From Sphagnum compactum (lineage: Eukaryota; Bryophyta; Sphagnopsida; Sphagnales): DNA of 64,000 bases. Numbering within the stretch: position 1 is the first letter of the stretch; every line of letters begins with the position of its first letter. The stretch spans positions 9,792,875 to 9,856,874 of the forward strand of contig OZ234495.1 of NCBI GenBank assembly GCA_965153455.1, written 5' to 3'. Below, in pieces: positions 37,046 to 50,171 of this stretch. The notes under the pieces are model-generated. The model was not told the DNA's origin. It ran no database searches and saw nothing but the letters and a program-made list of their open reading frames with translations. The position numbers and the translations under genes are program-made.

Positions 37046-40000
37046 CGGATCTCAAATCACGAAAGGGGCTGTACTCAAGCATTTCTCCTATACATAAAAC
37101 CGCATCATGAAAACAGAATGCCTGTTCACTCACAGGGTGGAGGAATAATTGTAGCATACCCTCCATTTACACTACACAAATTCTAAGAAGTTTTTATGCA
37201 TGCAAAGCTTCATTCCTGCAATTTGCAAGTAGTAGAAAAACAACAACAATTGGGCCAAAGAGAACTGCATTTGCTTCTATTTTTTCTGTGTGTTAAAATG
37301 TCCCATACTTTCTCTCATCTCTGTTTTGGTTCCTTTGGCTTGTTTCCTCTTGTAAAGAACTGATAGAACTTTTCTAGTTATACTTGGATGGTGTCGTCAA
37401 TTGGATCAAATTTCCACCTCAAACAAGGGTGGCACCTTATGCCTTTGGTCCGCACCCATCTTAGTTGTAAAATTCTCCTCTCGCATCCGAGGCCCTAGTT
37501 CTCTCTTTCCACCTTAAAATTATAATTCCAACCTATTCCAAAACATATTTTACAATTAAATTTGCAAATCGAAAAGGTATTCAAATAATTTGTATTTATC
37601 AATGGGGGTTAGTTATATCAATATTTCAATTTTGTACTTAACAATTAAAAAACTGATAGCCATTACAACAAGATACATAAATTTCTCATTCCCAATCAAA
37701 GATTCAAGTTGCAAGTGTTTCAATAGATTAGAGCTTTTGATAAAGTGGCTTTCACTTGGAACCTACATGGTCAGTTTGGCTGAAATTGGTGGCAGAACTC
37801 CAAATTGGGATTGCCAGTTTTTGACCTACAAAATGATAGAGGATGAAACTGGTAAAACTTCTTAAACCTGAGGCCAAACTAGTTTGATACCCAGTCCATG
37901 TTTTCCATCTTGTGCAAAGATCAACCTGGGTTGGTAGCTTAGAAGGGTAGGTAATCTAGGTAGGTGGGTAGGTGGGTAGCATAACTAGCCTAGGTAAGCA
38001 AGTAAGTAGCCTAAGTAAGTAGGTAGCTTATGTGGCTATGTAACTTAGGCATGTGGGTAGGTAGGTGAATAGGTATTAAGTAGCCTAGATAAGTAAATAG
38101 GTTGATAACTTCGGTAGCTGGGCACGTAGCCTAATAAATAGGTTGGTAGCATAGATAGGTGGGTAGATAGCCTAGGTAAGTCCCTAATTGAAGTAGGTAC
38201 ACCCCTTAACCAGGCACATCTGGTCTCTAGGTGCAGTTTTTGGACAAAATTCAGGGTCTAAATTTTGAATAGCTCATCCTTAATTTTGAGTTTTGGGTCC
38301 TAATTTGGGGGATTTTAAAAGAATAGTTGCAAAGTGGAGGTGAGATGGTCAAGTGAAGATGAAAAGAGGCACAGGATTGGACATTATTTTACAAATATCA
38401 GCTAAATTGTGCTTGACATACATCAACTACCATGTATCATCAATCACAATTCTACAAGCATGGCAACATGCTATTTAATCTTATGGTGGTATTTACGAGC
38501 TTCTATGCAAGGTATCTACAAGGTAACATGAATGGATTAGAAGTTGAAATTGACATATGACAATTGATTGTTTGACCTCCAATGTTTGTCATTGTTATGA
38601 GATGTGTCAATCATAGGTGGACAAACCTAACTTGTCCTAAGGTAACCATTCCTTCAACAAAGTTCCAAATGACAAAACTAGGATCCCTTTGAAACTTGGG
38701 ACTAGCCATCATGAAATTCAAGTTTGAAAAGCATGCAATGCTATTCTCCTTCTTGGGTGAATGTTCAATTATGGACAATGTTGGAGGATGAATAAACAAA
38801 ATATATGAAGCCTTGTCAACCAATATACTTGAACAAGTATATGTCAAAATATGATTTATAATTTTAAAAGGATTAGACAATAATTTTTTTTGAAAATAAG
38901 GAAATCATCAAAGAAATAAAACAAATAAAATTTTGAAAGCAAAACAAAAAATTGTAAATTCAACCTTTAATATTTTTTATGCTTGTTGTTCATCACAATG
39001 TGTCTGATATAAGTGAAAGTGTGCCATCTTTTATTTCATTAAAAAAGAATTGAATTACACAACATTTCATCTTTGAATTTGCATGATTATGCCTTTAAAA
39101 AACATTCAAACTTATTAAAATAAAATCCAAAAAAAACATGCAAAATTCAATTCTTACTACTTTGACTAGGTCTTAAAGTCTATTGGTTAAACATTTTCAT
39201 CCCACCTTTAACAAATACCAAAAAGGTTTTGATGACCATGTTTTGCTTTTAACTATGTTATGAGTTATGTTCTTTCCTTACAATTCAAGAACATCCTCAA
39301 TTCATAATTGTTTACTCAACAAATGTAAAATATTCCTTCCCACTTCACAAATCAAAACAATATATTGTTTGGGGGTTTAATTTTATGTCTAGACATTAAG
39401 AGAAAAGTGGATAAGGAAGAGGATCTATGAACTAATGATGCTTATGTTACATTAAAGTAATAGGTGATTCACCATGTACATGTTACAATTGACAATGGGT
39501 CAATAATGCTTTGATGAGTAAGGGATCACATTGAATTCCCTATCCTTATTGATTTGCTATTGATACCTAGAATATCATGAAACTATTCAAAAACAAAAGA
39601 CATGCATATCAACTTATTACAACCATACTAAATTGTAAATCCCAGAATAAAGACAACTTACTTCAAAATGATGTTGAACACATCCAAATGAAAAGAAAAT
39701 GTAATGTCTTGACTATTTTGCAATCTATATGTTCCATGTATTATGAATTTTCTTGTACAAAAACAATTAAACATCACATTAACACCATCGAAATTGTGTT
39801 TTTATAATAGTTTATTGATTTAACATGACATTTTTATCAAGAATAGTTTAAAATTCCCTCTTCCTTACCAAGACCAACAACTACAAACCTATCGATGGAC
39901 TTAATAACAACGTATCTCACATGATGATATCTTTCATGATTGAATATATCAAGAATTTATATATATATATTATAGCCTTGGCTATTATTTTTTCTACCAT

Positions 40001-41035
40001 GTACAACTCAATTGTTCCACAAATTATTTTCATGAATCTTTATAGGTGATTGAACAAAACAATGTCAACATTTCATCACTTAAATAAAACAAAACTACAT
40101 GTGATACAATTCCAAGCACATTTAACATTAAAAGGTGAATATTTAAATTTTTAATCATATACCTTGTTGAAATGTTTAATTTTCAATTTTTTCCATGACC
40201 TTCAACATGCCAACAAATTTTTTTGCATTATATTAGGATAGGTTCAAGTATAATTTGATCATTTATGGCATCAACAAACACCTTAGTATTACTACATGTT
40301 GCCTTGACACTACTACAGATTAAATCAAGGGTTTTACTTTAGTTTTTTATGAAATATTGTTATTTTTTAAGCATATCAAACATTGAACAAAAATGGTTTT
40401 AGTCAAAACATACCAATCATTTAGGCCAAAAACTTGATTGAATCTATAATTATTGAGTTATTTGTTAACATGTAGGTGTACATTTTGACAAAAATGATTC
40501 AAAATAACTTTTGATGTAGCAATAATAATTTTTGATAATTATTAAAAAAAATAGATTCTGGATTTTTTGGATTGGATATAGATGTATTTTAAACATAGTC
40601 ACATTCAACTTGTGACTTCAATGCCCAAAAAAATATTGCAAAATATATAAACACATAATTGGGTGAAAACACATTAAACCCCCCAAAATTTTCTAGTCAC
40701 AAGTATAATCTTTCTACACTTAATTTTTTTGATAAAATATCGACATCATATTTTGGATTTTTTTGGCTTGTTTTAAGTACATTTAATTAGCTTTAGACTT
40801 GATGTTATTGATTATTTTTAAAAATTCAACAAACATTGAAAAAAATGAATGTATGGAATATATTTGTGAAAAAATAATATGTGTCATAAAGTTTGGAAAT
40901 TGCATATTTACTTCAAAACTAGGGTTGTGGGTGGACTGCATAGGTGAATTTTTTTATGGTGTATGATATTGATATACATCAATTAAATGGTGTTACTGTT
41001 TGTTGTTCAGCAAATTGCTGATCATTGCAAAATGT
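37046..41035. other. AT-rich gene-free stretch
   Basis: No exon supported. From 37935 to 38190 the sequence is a degenerate TAGGTAGG/TAGCCTAGGTAAG repeat. From about 38400 onward the sequence becomes very AT-rich with no recognisable element. Confidence 0.55.
37935..38190 (+). repeat. Degenerate (TAGG)n-type repeat
   Basis: Many copies of GTAGGTAG, GTGGGTAGG and GTAGCCTAGGTAAG are strung together with substitutions, forming about 250 bp of low-complexity sequence. It is not the plant telomere motif TTTAGGG. Confidence 0.8.
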
Positions 41036-41039
41036 AATT

Positions 41040-41460
41040 GATTTCATCAAGTCTGTATATCTGGAAAGATTATCATTACATATGGTGTTTAACGGCGGCT
41101 ATCAAAAGAGTCATTTTTGTTTTTCTGGCCTAGTCACCAAGGCCGGAGGAACTTTTACAATAATGACAGCCTTAATTATAGCAAAATCAAGTCGTAGGAA
41201 CGTTTCGAAACTTAATAAGGACGGCGATGTTCAGGCGACCAGTCTTTTTTCCATTGCCCAACATCGTGCCTTCGGCACTAAATTTGCCATGCCGTGTACC
41301 ATTGCGTAGCAAAACTTCTTTCAGCCAAGTATCCTTACAAAGCCAAGCCGAAGGCAGCAATAGCACCTTTATCTTTTTACAAGGGACCTGCAGCCTCCGG
41401 CCTCACTTTCACACAAGTTGGTCAGAGCTTTACTCGAGGACACGATGACTTTAATCTATT
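41040..41460. other. Compositionally foreign island, possible organelle DNA insert
   Basis: This segment is clearly richer in G and C than the flanks and holds phrases such as GCCTTCGGCACTAAATTTGCC, GCCGAAGGC and CAGCCTCCGGCCTCAC that recall plant mitochondrial non-coding DNA. Frames at 41025-41309 and 41227-41448 are open but carry no domain I recognise. A nuclear copy of mitochondrial DNA is one explanation; a lone exon or repeat fragment is another. Confidence 0.35.
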
Positions 41461-43490
41461 CTAATTCCACGGATCTCGCAATTGTTCTTTCAGTCTATGG
41501 TAACATTTCAATTTTTCAAATCTAAAACCATTTAAAAATTTAAATGTTTTCGATGAAATTCCATTCAAAAAAAGTGTTTTATAAGAGCCTTACGTTGACT
41601 TGTAAATATTGATTCTAAATTTTTTTTCATTGAATAATCAATTCAATTATGTTATATCATCTTGCTTGGGTAACCCATTCTTTTAAAGAAAAACACCAAG
41701 GAGGTGGGTGTGGGTCCTAATGCATGTTTTCACTCAATATATTGAAATTAAAAAACCTATAAAGTTAGATTAATTAACAAGAAAATCAATTTGAATTTCT
41801 ACCTAAAGCACATAACTCTGTGGTTCTTCATGCCACCCCAAACATAAAAAATGTTAAGCCAATCCATGGCCTCCACCTCTTTTCCACACAATGGTACTAG
41901 CATCAATGCATCCAAAGTCTTGAACTTTAATTTGCTTCTACAATCACTTTTCACCCAATTATGTTTTGAAAATTTCTCCTTCACAAATAATTGTGTTAGA
42001 TGGAATGAGCAACACTTGAACTACTAGATGTTGATTAATGTAGGCCAAGCAACAAAATAACTCATCTAAAGTGGAAACAAAATGTTCAAGCACCTGACAT
42101 CAACTTCTCTTCATATTATTTCCACAAAGTGTCCACAAATTTAACAAGTTCGGCTCTTGCTTTATCAAATTTTCTAGTTCATTATAACTAAACTTGATGA
42201 GGAATATATAAGTTAATCCTATGTAAGTTTCCTGCTCTCTATATCATTAATTAGATAATGCTTAGGAATGAATATGTGAACAATAAGAAAACAAACACAC
42301 AATGCCATGATCTAACTTTGCCTAGTTTTTCATAGTAGTAAACTCTACGTCCTAAAAAGTCAAAAGAGAACGTCATGTCTACATATACAAGTGAGTACTA
42401 TAAAACTTTGGTTGGGTCCACTTGGGGCCTAGAGGTTTCATGGGTCCTACTTGGGCTACCACCAATGCTACAAATTGAATATTATAGACGAATGTACTTG
42501 TCTTTCATTTATGGTTGTTGATTTTAATTTGCAAGGCCCATTTTCTCTTATCACTCATGTTGCAAGGTTCATTTTTGAGTTGGAATTATTTCTTTGAAAG
42601 GGCTCTCATTTACATGGAGTTCCATTTGGTTTCCATTTTGTTTACTTTGAAATCCTCTTGATTACCAATTTGCATATATAAAATTCCATGTTGTTGTCTT
42701 TCAACTTCATTATTTGAATTAGATTTTGTAACATGTTTTCAACCCTAGCTTAACATACATAGCCATTTGCACACCCTAGAAATTTTGAGGGTTGTCAATT
42801 TGACACATTTCAATTACCTAAAAGTCCTTCATGTGACATACCAAATTTGAAAAATAAAGAAAAATATAACATTGTCCACAAAGGATTAACAAAATGTTGT
42901 AACTAGTTTTGGTGTCCTATTGAGGTACCTTTTTAGGGTTTTTCCTTGTTGGGACATGCAATCATCTATTGTTTCCACTTTTGGGTTCTACCAATTCCAC
43001 TTGGGATCTAAATCAACCATGGGGAATGCTCTTGTGATGTGAATTGATAGTGGGGAACAATCTTTATTATTTAGGGAACACTCTTATGATGCGAATCGAG
43101 AATGGGAACACCAATTATGTTATGGAACACACCTTAATCGAAGAATGTGTTAACAATGGAATAACAGAAATGTCATCACCCCTAACCATAGGAATATTCC
43201 AAAAATGTCCAAGTACCCTACCCTACCTCGAAGTTGATGCTAAAATGTATAGATTTTATAACCTTTAGCCAACTTAAAGCTAGCCACATGCCTAAGGCGC
43301 ATTACATGTGCCAAAGTTCAATTATCTAAAAGCATTTGATTTTGGGTCATCATTTAATATGTATTTTGTATTTATGTTTTTTCAAAATACATGTGTATAA
43401 CTATTTCATCCATACATGTTTTTACTTCCATCCTTGTTTGAGGATGGCCTAGCTAAACCCTTTCTTTTCAAGAAATCCAAACCAATAGTA
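41461..43490. other. AT-rich gene-free stretch
   Basis: No supported exon, RNA gene or recognised repeat. Confidence 0.5.
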
Positions 43491-43537
43491 AAAGGGCCCA
43501 ACCTACCAATAATAAAAAAGCTTATTACCACTAGTAG

Positions 43538-44120
43538 TGATACCCGTGACCATACTCCCATAATTAGGGGTGGGAAGACCTTTGGCTATGGGACTATTCT
43601 TATGTCTAGGGATCAATAGCCCAAGCTTTTCACAAATATCCTTCACTATGATCAAGGTTTTAAATTTGAATTGTTAGCTAACCTAGGCTTCTTAACCCTA
43701 GACAAGATTAATTAACCCAAGTTTCGTAACCTTGGTCAAGGTTAGTTAATATGGGTTTTAAAACCTTGACTTGGGTTAATTAGCCCATGTTCACTAGCTC
43801 AGACTTCTAAACCCTGGCCAAGGTTAATTAACCCAAGTTTTTGTGAATGTCCATTTCAAAACCTCAAGTTATCTTGATGAAAAATGGTTGTGGAATGCCC
43901 TTAATTGCGAATAATATTATTTGAAAGTCCAAGCTTTTTAACCATGGCGAAGGTCAAATTGGCTTAAGCTCTTGAAAATATTCCTTTCAAAAGCTTGGTT
44001 ATCTTGCATGTGGGAATACCCTAAGATATGAGAAATATTCTCTAAAAGCCTAGTTCATTTGACCTTAGAAAAAATAATATTTAAAAACCTTATTATATTT
44101 AGACATTGGCCATGAAAATC
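43538..44120. repeat. Left long inverted-repeat arm
   Basis: It contains internally repeated blocks such as AACCCAAGTTT, GGTTAATTAACCC and CTTAACC(C/T)TGG, so each arm is itself made of short direct and inverted repeats. It pairs best with 49110-49320 around TTGAAAATATTCCTTTC and ATCTTGCATGTG. Confidence 0.75.
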
Positions 44121-47100
44121 AAAGAACCTATAGTTTCAGGTATTTGAAAATTTTCAAAATGAAATAACCATTAGGTTTGAGTATTTTTTTTAAATTAGAT
44201 TCAATGAATGGTCAAGTTTGAGTATTTCAAAATCTTTAAAAAATTGTCGAGTTTCATGAAAGAACCAACAAAGACCCAACCATATTAAAAGTGGATATTT
44301 GATTTTTTCAAAAAAACTGAAAACCAAAATTTTATATATATATATAACCATAGTTACATATCAAACCAAGTATTTAATTTTTTTGATACTTGTAGTTATA
44401 AACCTTGATACCTAGCATGATATTCACTAGGGTTTTGGTGCAAATACTAATACCTATAACACATTAATATTGCAAGTGAAAACCTATTTGTTATATTTAT
44501 ATATTTCTTACAAACCATAGCAAAATTGATGATGCATTTTGCAGTTGATCTTTGACCAATAATATTAATGACATCTTATGCATGTAAATCAACAAATAAT
44601 TTGAAAGTAAAATTTGAATTTTGTAGCTTCCAAGGAGAGAAATTACAATACAAATTTTATGCATTTTTTGAAAAGAATTATTAATTTAAAGGGAAATTTT
44701 CCCTTGCATTAACATAGCACAATTTAACCAAGTTGAAACCAAAACTTTTGAAAAACAAATCATAACAAAAAAAACTACTACGACCACTTGCTAAAACCAA
44801 AGGTTAATTGTCAATTTTACACCTAATCACCTAGAATTGAGTCTAATTTCTAGAATTAGAACTAATTTTTTTTCCAAGAACCAAACCTAGGGTTGCAATT
44901 TTGTGTGGAATTGGAATCAAAATGTTTAGACGCATGACTTTTGAAAAAGAAAATTGCAAAAAATTGCAAAAAACTAGTGGAAGGGGCTAACCAAATGTTA
45001 ATTGGATGTTAATTGTCAGTTCTAAACAAGGTTATTGGGAACTAGATTAGAAGTAGGTTTGATTTCCAACGCCAAATCATTTATGAAAGAATTTGTTCCA
45101 AACTTGTAATGAAAGTCTATATAGGCCATGCATAAACGATCAATTGGTAATAACCATATGATATAATAAACATCAAAAAATTTATACAAGTTTCAAAATA
45201 GTATCAAATCAAATATTCTTTGTCATTGCCCTTTTTACACTTGTTTTGACATGTTGCCAAAATCCATGTAATGTAAACATACTTTTTGAAGAATGCAAAA
45301 AATGGAGTACTTGGACAAGCTCCATTTACTCTTTCATTCCATATGAGTTTTGAAATAATATTGGCAAATAAATTTTCTAAAAATTATTCAAAAATCATCA
45401 AACTAAAATCATTAACAATTGAAAAAATGTAATTTATGAATTGAAATCCAAACATGCAAGGATAGCACTGGAAATCAAAATCTCTCCAATAAAGCGTGGC
45501 TTGTAGTTGCCACATTCTCAAATATAACATGATAGATGAGATATTTCATAATTTTTTTTTACTTCATCTTTGAAAGAAACTTTGGGTTGTAATGCAACAA
45601 CTGGCATCCACAATGTTGATGCCCATGTTATCATCTTTTATAATGTTCATTTTAATAAGTTTCTTGTACCTCAATATGATATGTGCACAATTTGTTGATT
45701 TCTTTCCACAAGTTGAATTTCACAATTATAAAATTTGCCTTCCATATGGAGAAGTCTCTATCATGTTCAAACAAAGGAATTTTACCACATCGACAAGCAA
45801 TTTTTCCTAAAGTCCCTTTTGCCCCAATTTGCAAAACTTCAAGAAATATTATAATACTTAACTTGGTTAGGCACTAAAGAATTACATTTTCAAATTTTCA
45901 AATTTAAAAAAAAAGTTTGATTTCATGCCAAAAAGCTGAAAGAAAATCTCAAGCACATTAAATTTTTCATATAACATAATGTTAAATTGTAAAAATATTT
46001 TTATTTTTACTTCCAAATGTAAATAACTACAAAATAATAATTATTAGGCACCTTGTTGCAAAACCAAGCTAGGCACTATGGTGTGAAATAATGATAGACA
46101 CATTTGAATTTTTTTTTTCCATATTTTCAAACAAAGAAGAAACAAATTCAAACAATGCCATAGAAAAGACAACAAGAACCCATCCCAATAATTGAATGAA
46201 AAGAACCTATGATCTTTCAATTGATATTATAATGATTTTTTTCCTTATTCAAGATCTCTTTTTAAAAGTTGGATTTACTAGAAATGACAAATATGTTTGG
46301 TTATTTGATGTGCATAAATTTATTTTTTGTGTCATGAGCTTTTATGTTACATTTCGTAATTTGAAAATATGTTTAATTAAGATTTATATATTTATGAAAA
46401 AAATGATTAACATTAAACTTCTTTTCTCTTAAAGTTATAAGTGATAAAAATGGGAATTTCCAAAGAATTAATTAAAATAAAGTTGGAAAAATTACAATCC
46501 AATCTTATATCATGTTATAACAATTACGGTACAATGATGATGCATGATGAGAATATAGTTTGTCAAGCCATGAAAATGTGCACATGATATATGTTAGATG
46601 AAATCATTTTATTTAAATATTTGAAAAGCACTACATGTAATATCAATTTATAGATCGATTACAATACATTTCAAAATTTTTTTCCTTGTATTGAATGCAT
46701 TTCACATCAAAGCATCTTGATTTTTTCCCACAAGTTGTATGGGAGGGTTCCCATGTTTTTGAAAAATAATAACATCATATGTAACCTTATTTTTAATTTT
46801 TTTTTATAAATGTAATGTTTCTTTAAAGTCACAAATAAATAACATATGGACTATTGAAATTGCAAATGATTATTGATGCAGATGCACAAAAGCATATTTG
46901 ACACATCGTAAACTTGTATACATTGCATTTAAAGTACATGATCATCTCCCCTTATTTCATTTCCTTGGTGCTAATGCATTAGTCACCATTACAACAAAAT
47001 GACAAAAATACAAGTTATTACTTTGTGGAGTTTAGGATATGATTTATTGAAATCCCCTCTTTTCCCCTGCCCTTTGGCCTAAGACAAATTCAAGTGTATG

Positions 47101-47502
47101 GGTTGAATCAATTTTGAACTGAGCATTCACGAGTACATGAAAATTAGGGGCTATGTTTTTTGTAAAATTGGAAAGACTTAATAAAAAATAGGTTCATAAT
47201 CAAATTATTTGATGAAAGGCGATAATTTATAATATCATTACATAAAGTTGAACATTTAAGTTGATTTCAATAGTTTAATTGTTATAAAATTGTGGACAAA
47301 CTTCATTTTAGGCTTTTGTTTAATCATGTGCATTGAATCATTAAAAAATCAAAGTTGACCACGACATTGTATGATTTAATCAATGACCAATGACAATGTA
47401 TTCATATTTTCATATATACTCTTTATGTGTAATGATGCCTTAACAAAACAATTCAATAAACCAAAAGTTTCATGAACCTTGCTAAATGTCTTACAAATTT
47501 AC

Positions 47503-47650
47503 ATTAAGCCAAAAGTCCCATGAACACCTTAAGCCAAATGTGTTGTGAACATCCTAAGCTAAAAGTCTTATGCAACCAACCATGAGCCAAATGTATTGCA
47601 AACAAGATAATGCACATGTCCTTGAGCCCAATGTGAAGTAACCTTAAGCC
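47503..47650. repeat. Short tandem repeat, about 25-bp units
   Basis: Units built on TAAGCCAAAAGTCCCATGAA recur about five or six times with drift (AAGCCAAATGTGTTGTGAAC and similar). The minus-strand frame at 47504-47818 is a by-product. It lies inside the 6-kb inverted-repeat element. Confidence 0.65.
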
Positions 47651-49077
47651 ATAGAAGCAAGAACATGATTTAAAGATCAATGTGTTTTGGGTTAGTGTTA
47701 TCCTAAGAAATTTGGATCCTGACCTAAGAAATTTTACTCCAAGCCAAAACATGTCTTGGCTTGAGCATTTTGGCCGAGGGTTAGAGTTTTTTTGGCATCT
47801 TGGCCTAGGGTTAGCCACTTTGGCCTAGTTTTAAAGTAATGTCCCATCTTGTTCTTTTGTATTCCATATCACATTAATCATAGGTACATACATCACATTA
47901 TCAAATTGTTAAAACCATGTACAATCAATGGAAAGTATTTAAATTTTTTAGATATCATTCTTGTTGAACACTACGTATATGTATATATAAATTCATCTAA
48001 ATTGAGAGTCCGTTAAACTTTTACACCAAAGGAATTTAAATTTCAATGGCTTTAATTAGTTTCAACTAATTATTTGAAATAATTTGTATGTTTCTTCTTA
48101 GTATCTATTTTCATTTTAGAAGAATTTCATGGTAATTTGTAGATGCCAATTTATTCTCCTTTTTTACTTCAATTTTTTAAAAAAATTACATGGTTTTGCA
48201 AATTTCATTTCAAAAACCTACAAATCTTTGTATCTATGAATGACATGGGAAGGTAAATAATAGACAGCTAGTTAAGGTCATGGAAATGTAGCTTCATTGA
48301 CCTCCTTGAACAATTTTGTATCAATTTTTATCTCTTTGTTGTCAACCCTTGGAAAAAATAAATCGTGTGGCCCCATTTGTTTCAAAGCTTCAAGGTCTGA
48401 AAACATCACTTTGTGAAATTGAGTTGGTTTAAATAATCAAAATGTATAATTTTACATAAATATTTATTTTTGACTATTGGGAATTGGGATTGAATAAGAA
48501 TTTGACTTGTGAAATTTCACCATTCAAAATTTTGAAATCTGGAACTTTACAATATAACCATAACTCAGGAAATGTTTTTATTATATGTTTTTGTTCACAA
48601 CTTCATTGAATCTTATCGTCACATATAGTATCTACCTCATGTTATTTTTTTAGATTCTTCTTGATAATAACACATTTATTTTGGATATATAACTTGTGTG
48701 CCTTAATATAATTGAACTTAATAAAATCTTATGTTAGTCATAATGAATTTTGTCAAATTTTAGAAATCAAAATGTTTGCTCATGGGAAATGGAAAAGTCT
48801 TGCTAATGACATCCTTCTCACGAAAAGGTTTGCTCATTTTTGTAGTTTTGAGGTAGATAACTAATGTTTGTTTTTTTTCAATTTGTGAAGTAGGTTGATT
48901 GCCCATCATGCACAAGAGGACTTAAACAAATTTGGTGATATGCAAACCAACTAGGAAGCCCAAAAACTCAATGTAAGACGAGCTATTCATGTAAGGTCTA
49001 AACAAGAAAGCCTAGGCTTTTGAAATAATATTTCCAAAAGCCCAAGATATTTAACACTAACCATGTGGAAAACTCTC

Positions 49078-49613
49078 ATAGCCAAGGTTTGAATAGATTA
49101 GGGTTTTGAAATTATTCCATTGTCCAAGGTCAATAAAACTAGGCTTTTAGAAAATATCATTCATATCTTAAGGTATTTTCACATGCAAGATACTTGGGCT
49201 TTTGGAAGGAATATTTTCAAAAGCATATGGGCCACTTAACCTTGGTCAAGGTTAAGAAGTGTGAATTTAAAAATAAAATAAAATCATAACTAGGGATATT
49301 CCACAATTACTTGCCATAGTTTGAAATGGAGATTTCCAAAAGCCTAGGCTAGTTGTTAACCTTCGACAAGTTTAGAAACCTAGGCTAGCTAACCCAAGCC
49401 AAGGTTAAGAGATTTGGGCTAGCTAACCCTGGCAAAGCTTTAAGAAGCCTAGGCTAGCTAAGACTTGACATGGAACCTTAATAATTCTAATGAAGACTAT
49501 CCATGGAAAACATGGGCCTCTTAACCCTTGATTGTAGGAATACTTCCATAGCCAAGGGTGTTCCCAACCCTAGTTATGGGGATATGGTCATGGGGATATG
49601 GTCATGGGTATCA
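49078..49613. repeat. Right long inverted-repeat arm
   Basis: Reverse complement of the left arm with many substitutions and small indels. It also carries a short direct duplication, ATGGGGATATGGTC, at 49575-49605 that is single in the left arm. Confidence 0.75.
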
Positions 49614-50171
49614 TGGCCAATGGTAGAATAGGCCCACTTAGCATGAGCAGCCCTATCCCTACCGGCCATCTCATCATCACGTGCTCTGTGTTGAAAAAAA
49701 AAATTCAATGTTGTTCAGCAACAAAAAAGAATAGCCTTCACTTTAGCCCACTAGGCTACCACGGTCCACTTGTGCAAGCCGCCGGTGGTCTTCTTCCAAA
49801 TGGACTTTTTTAAAGTGGGCTGGTGCCTTTACTGACGTGCGTGGACGTCAAACGCAGTACGTACATACGTATGGTAATGTGGGTCCTACAAAACGTGGCC
49901 CACTGTCCCCGTCCCTCTTGTGGTCGTGGTTGTCACGGCCCCATGTTCCGTTGCCGGAGAGCCGGGGTTGGGGGGGGGGGGGGGGGGCCCGGGAATTTCG
50001 GTCCCAACAAGTCATCAAGCCCGTGATCCCTCCTTTCCTTCTTCCTCTCTCTTAATTAATGCACATGTTGAAATCTGGATCCCAATAGTACTGAGGTGTC
50101 CCTTCATTTGTCTTTTTATTAAACCCCACCCCCAAAAAAAAAAAAAAAAAAAAAAAAAGGAAGAAAAAAAA
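49614..50171. other. Gene-free stretch with G and A homopolymers
   Basis: A run of about 18 G lies at 49970-49987 and a run of about 27 A at 50132-50158. The GC-richer part (49640-50040) has open frames on the plus strand without recognisable domains; they depend on the G tract. No gene supported. Confidence 0.5.

Larger units (their letters stand above)
43538..49613. mobile_element. 6-kb element with long terminal inverted repeats
   Basis: The ends at about 43538-44120 and 49078-49613 are inverted copies of each other over more than 500 bp. Outermost shared sequence is TGATACCC(G/A)TGACCATA, then ATAA(T/C)TAGGG and TTGGCTATGG. The interior is about 5 kb of AT-rich sequence without a recognisable transposase. 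Long arms around a non-coding core are typical of fold-back or Mutator-like non-autonomous DNA transposons. No clear target duplication was found, and weak similarity of the arms may continue up to 50 bp further out, so the exact ends are uncertain. Confidence 0.7.
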
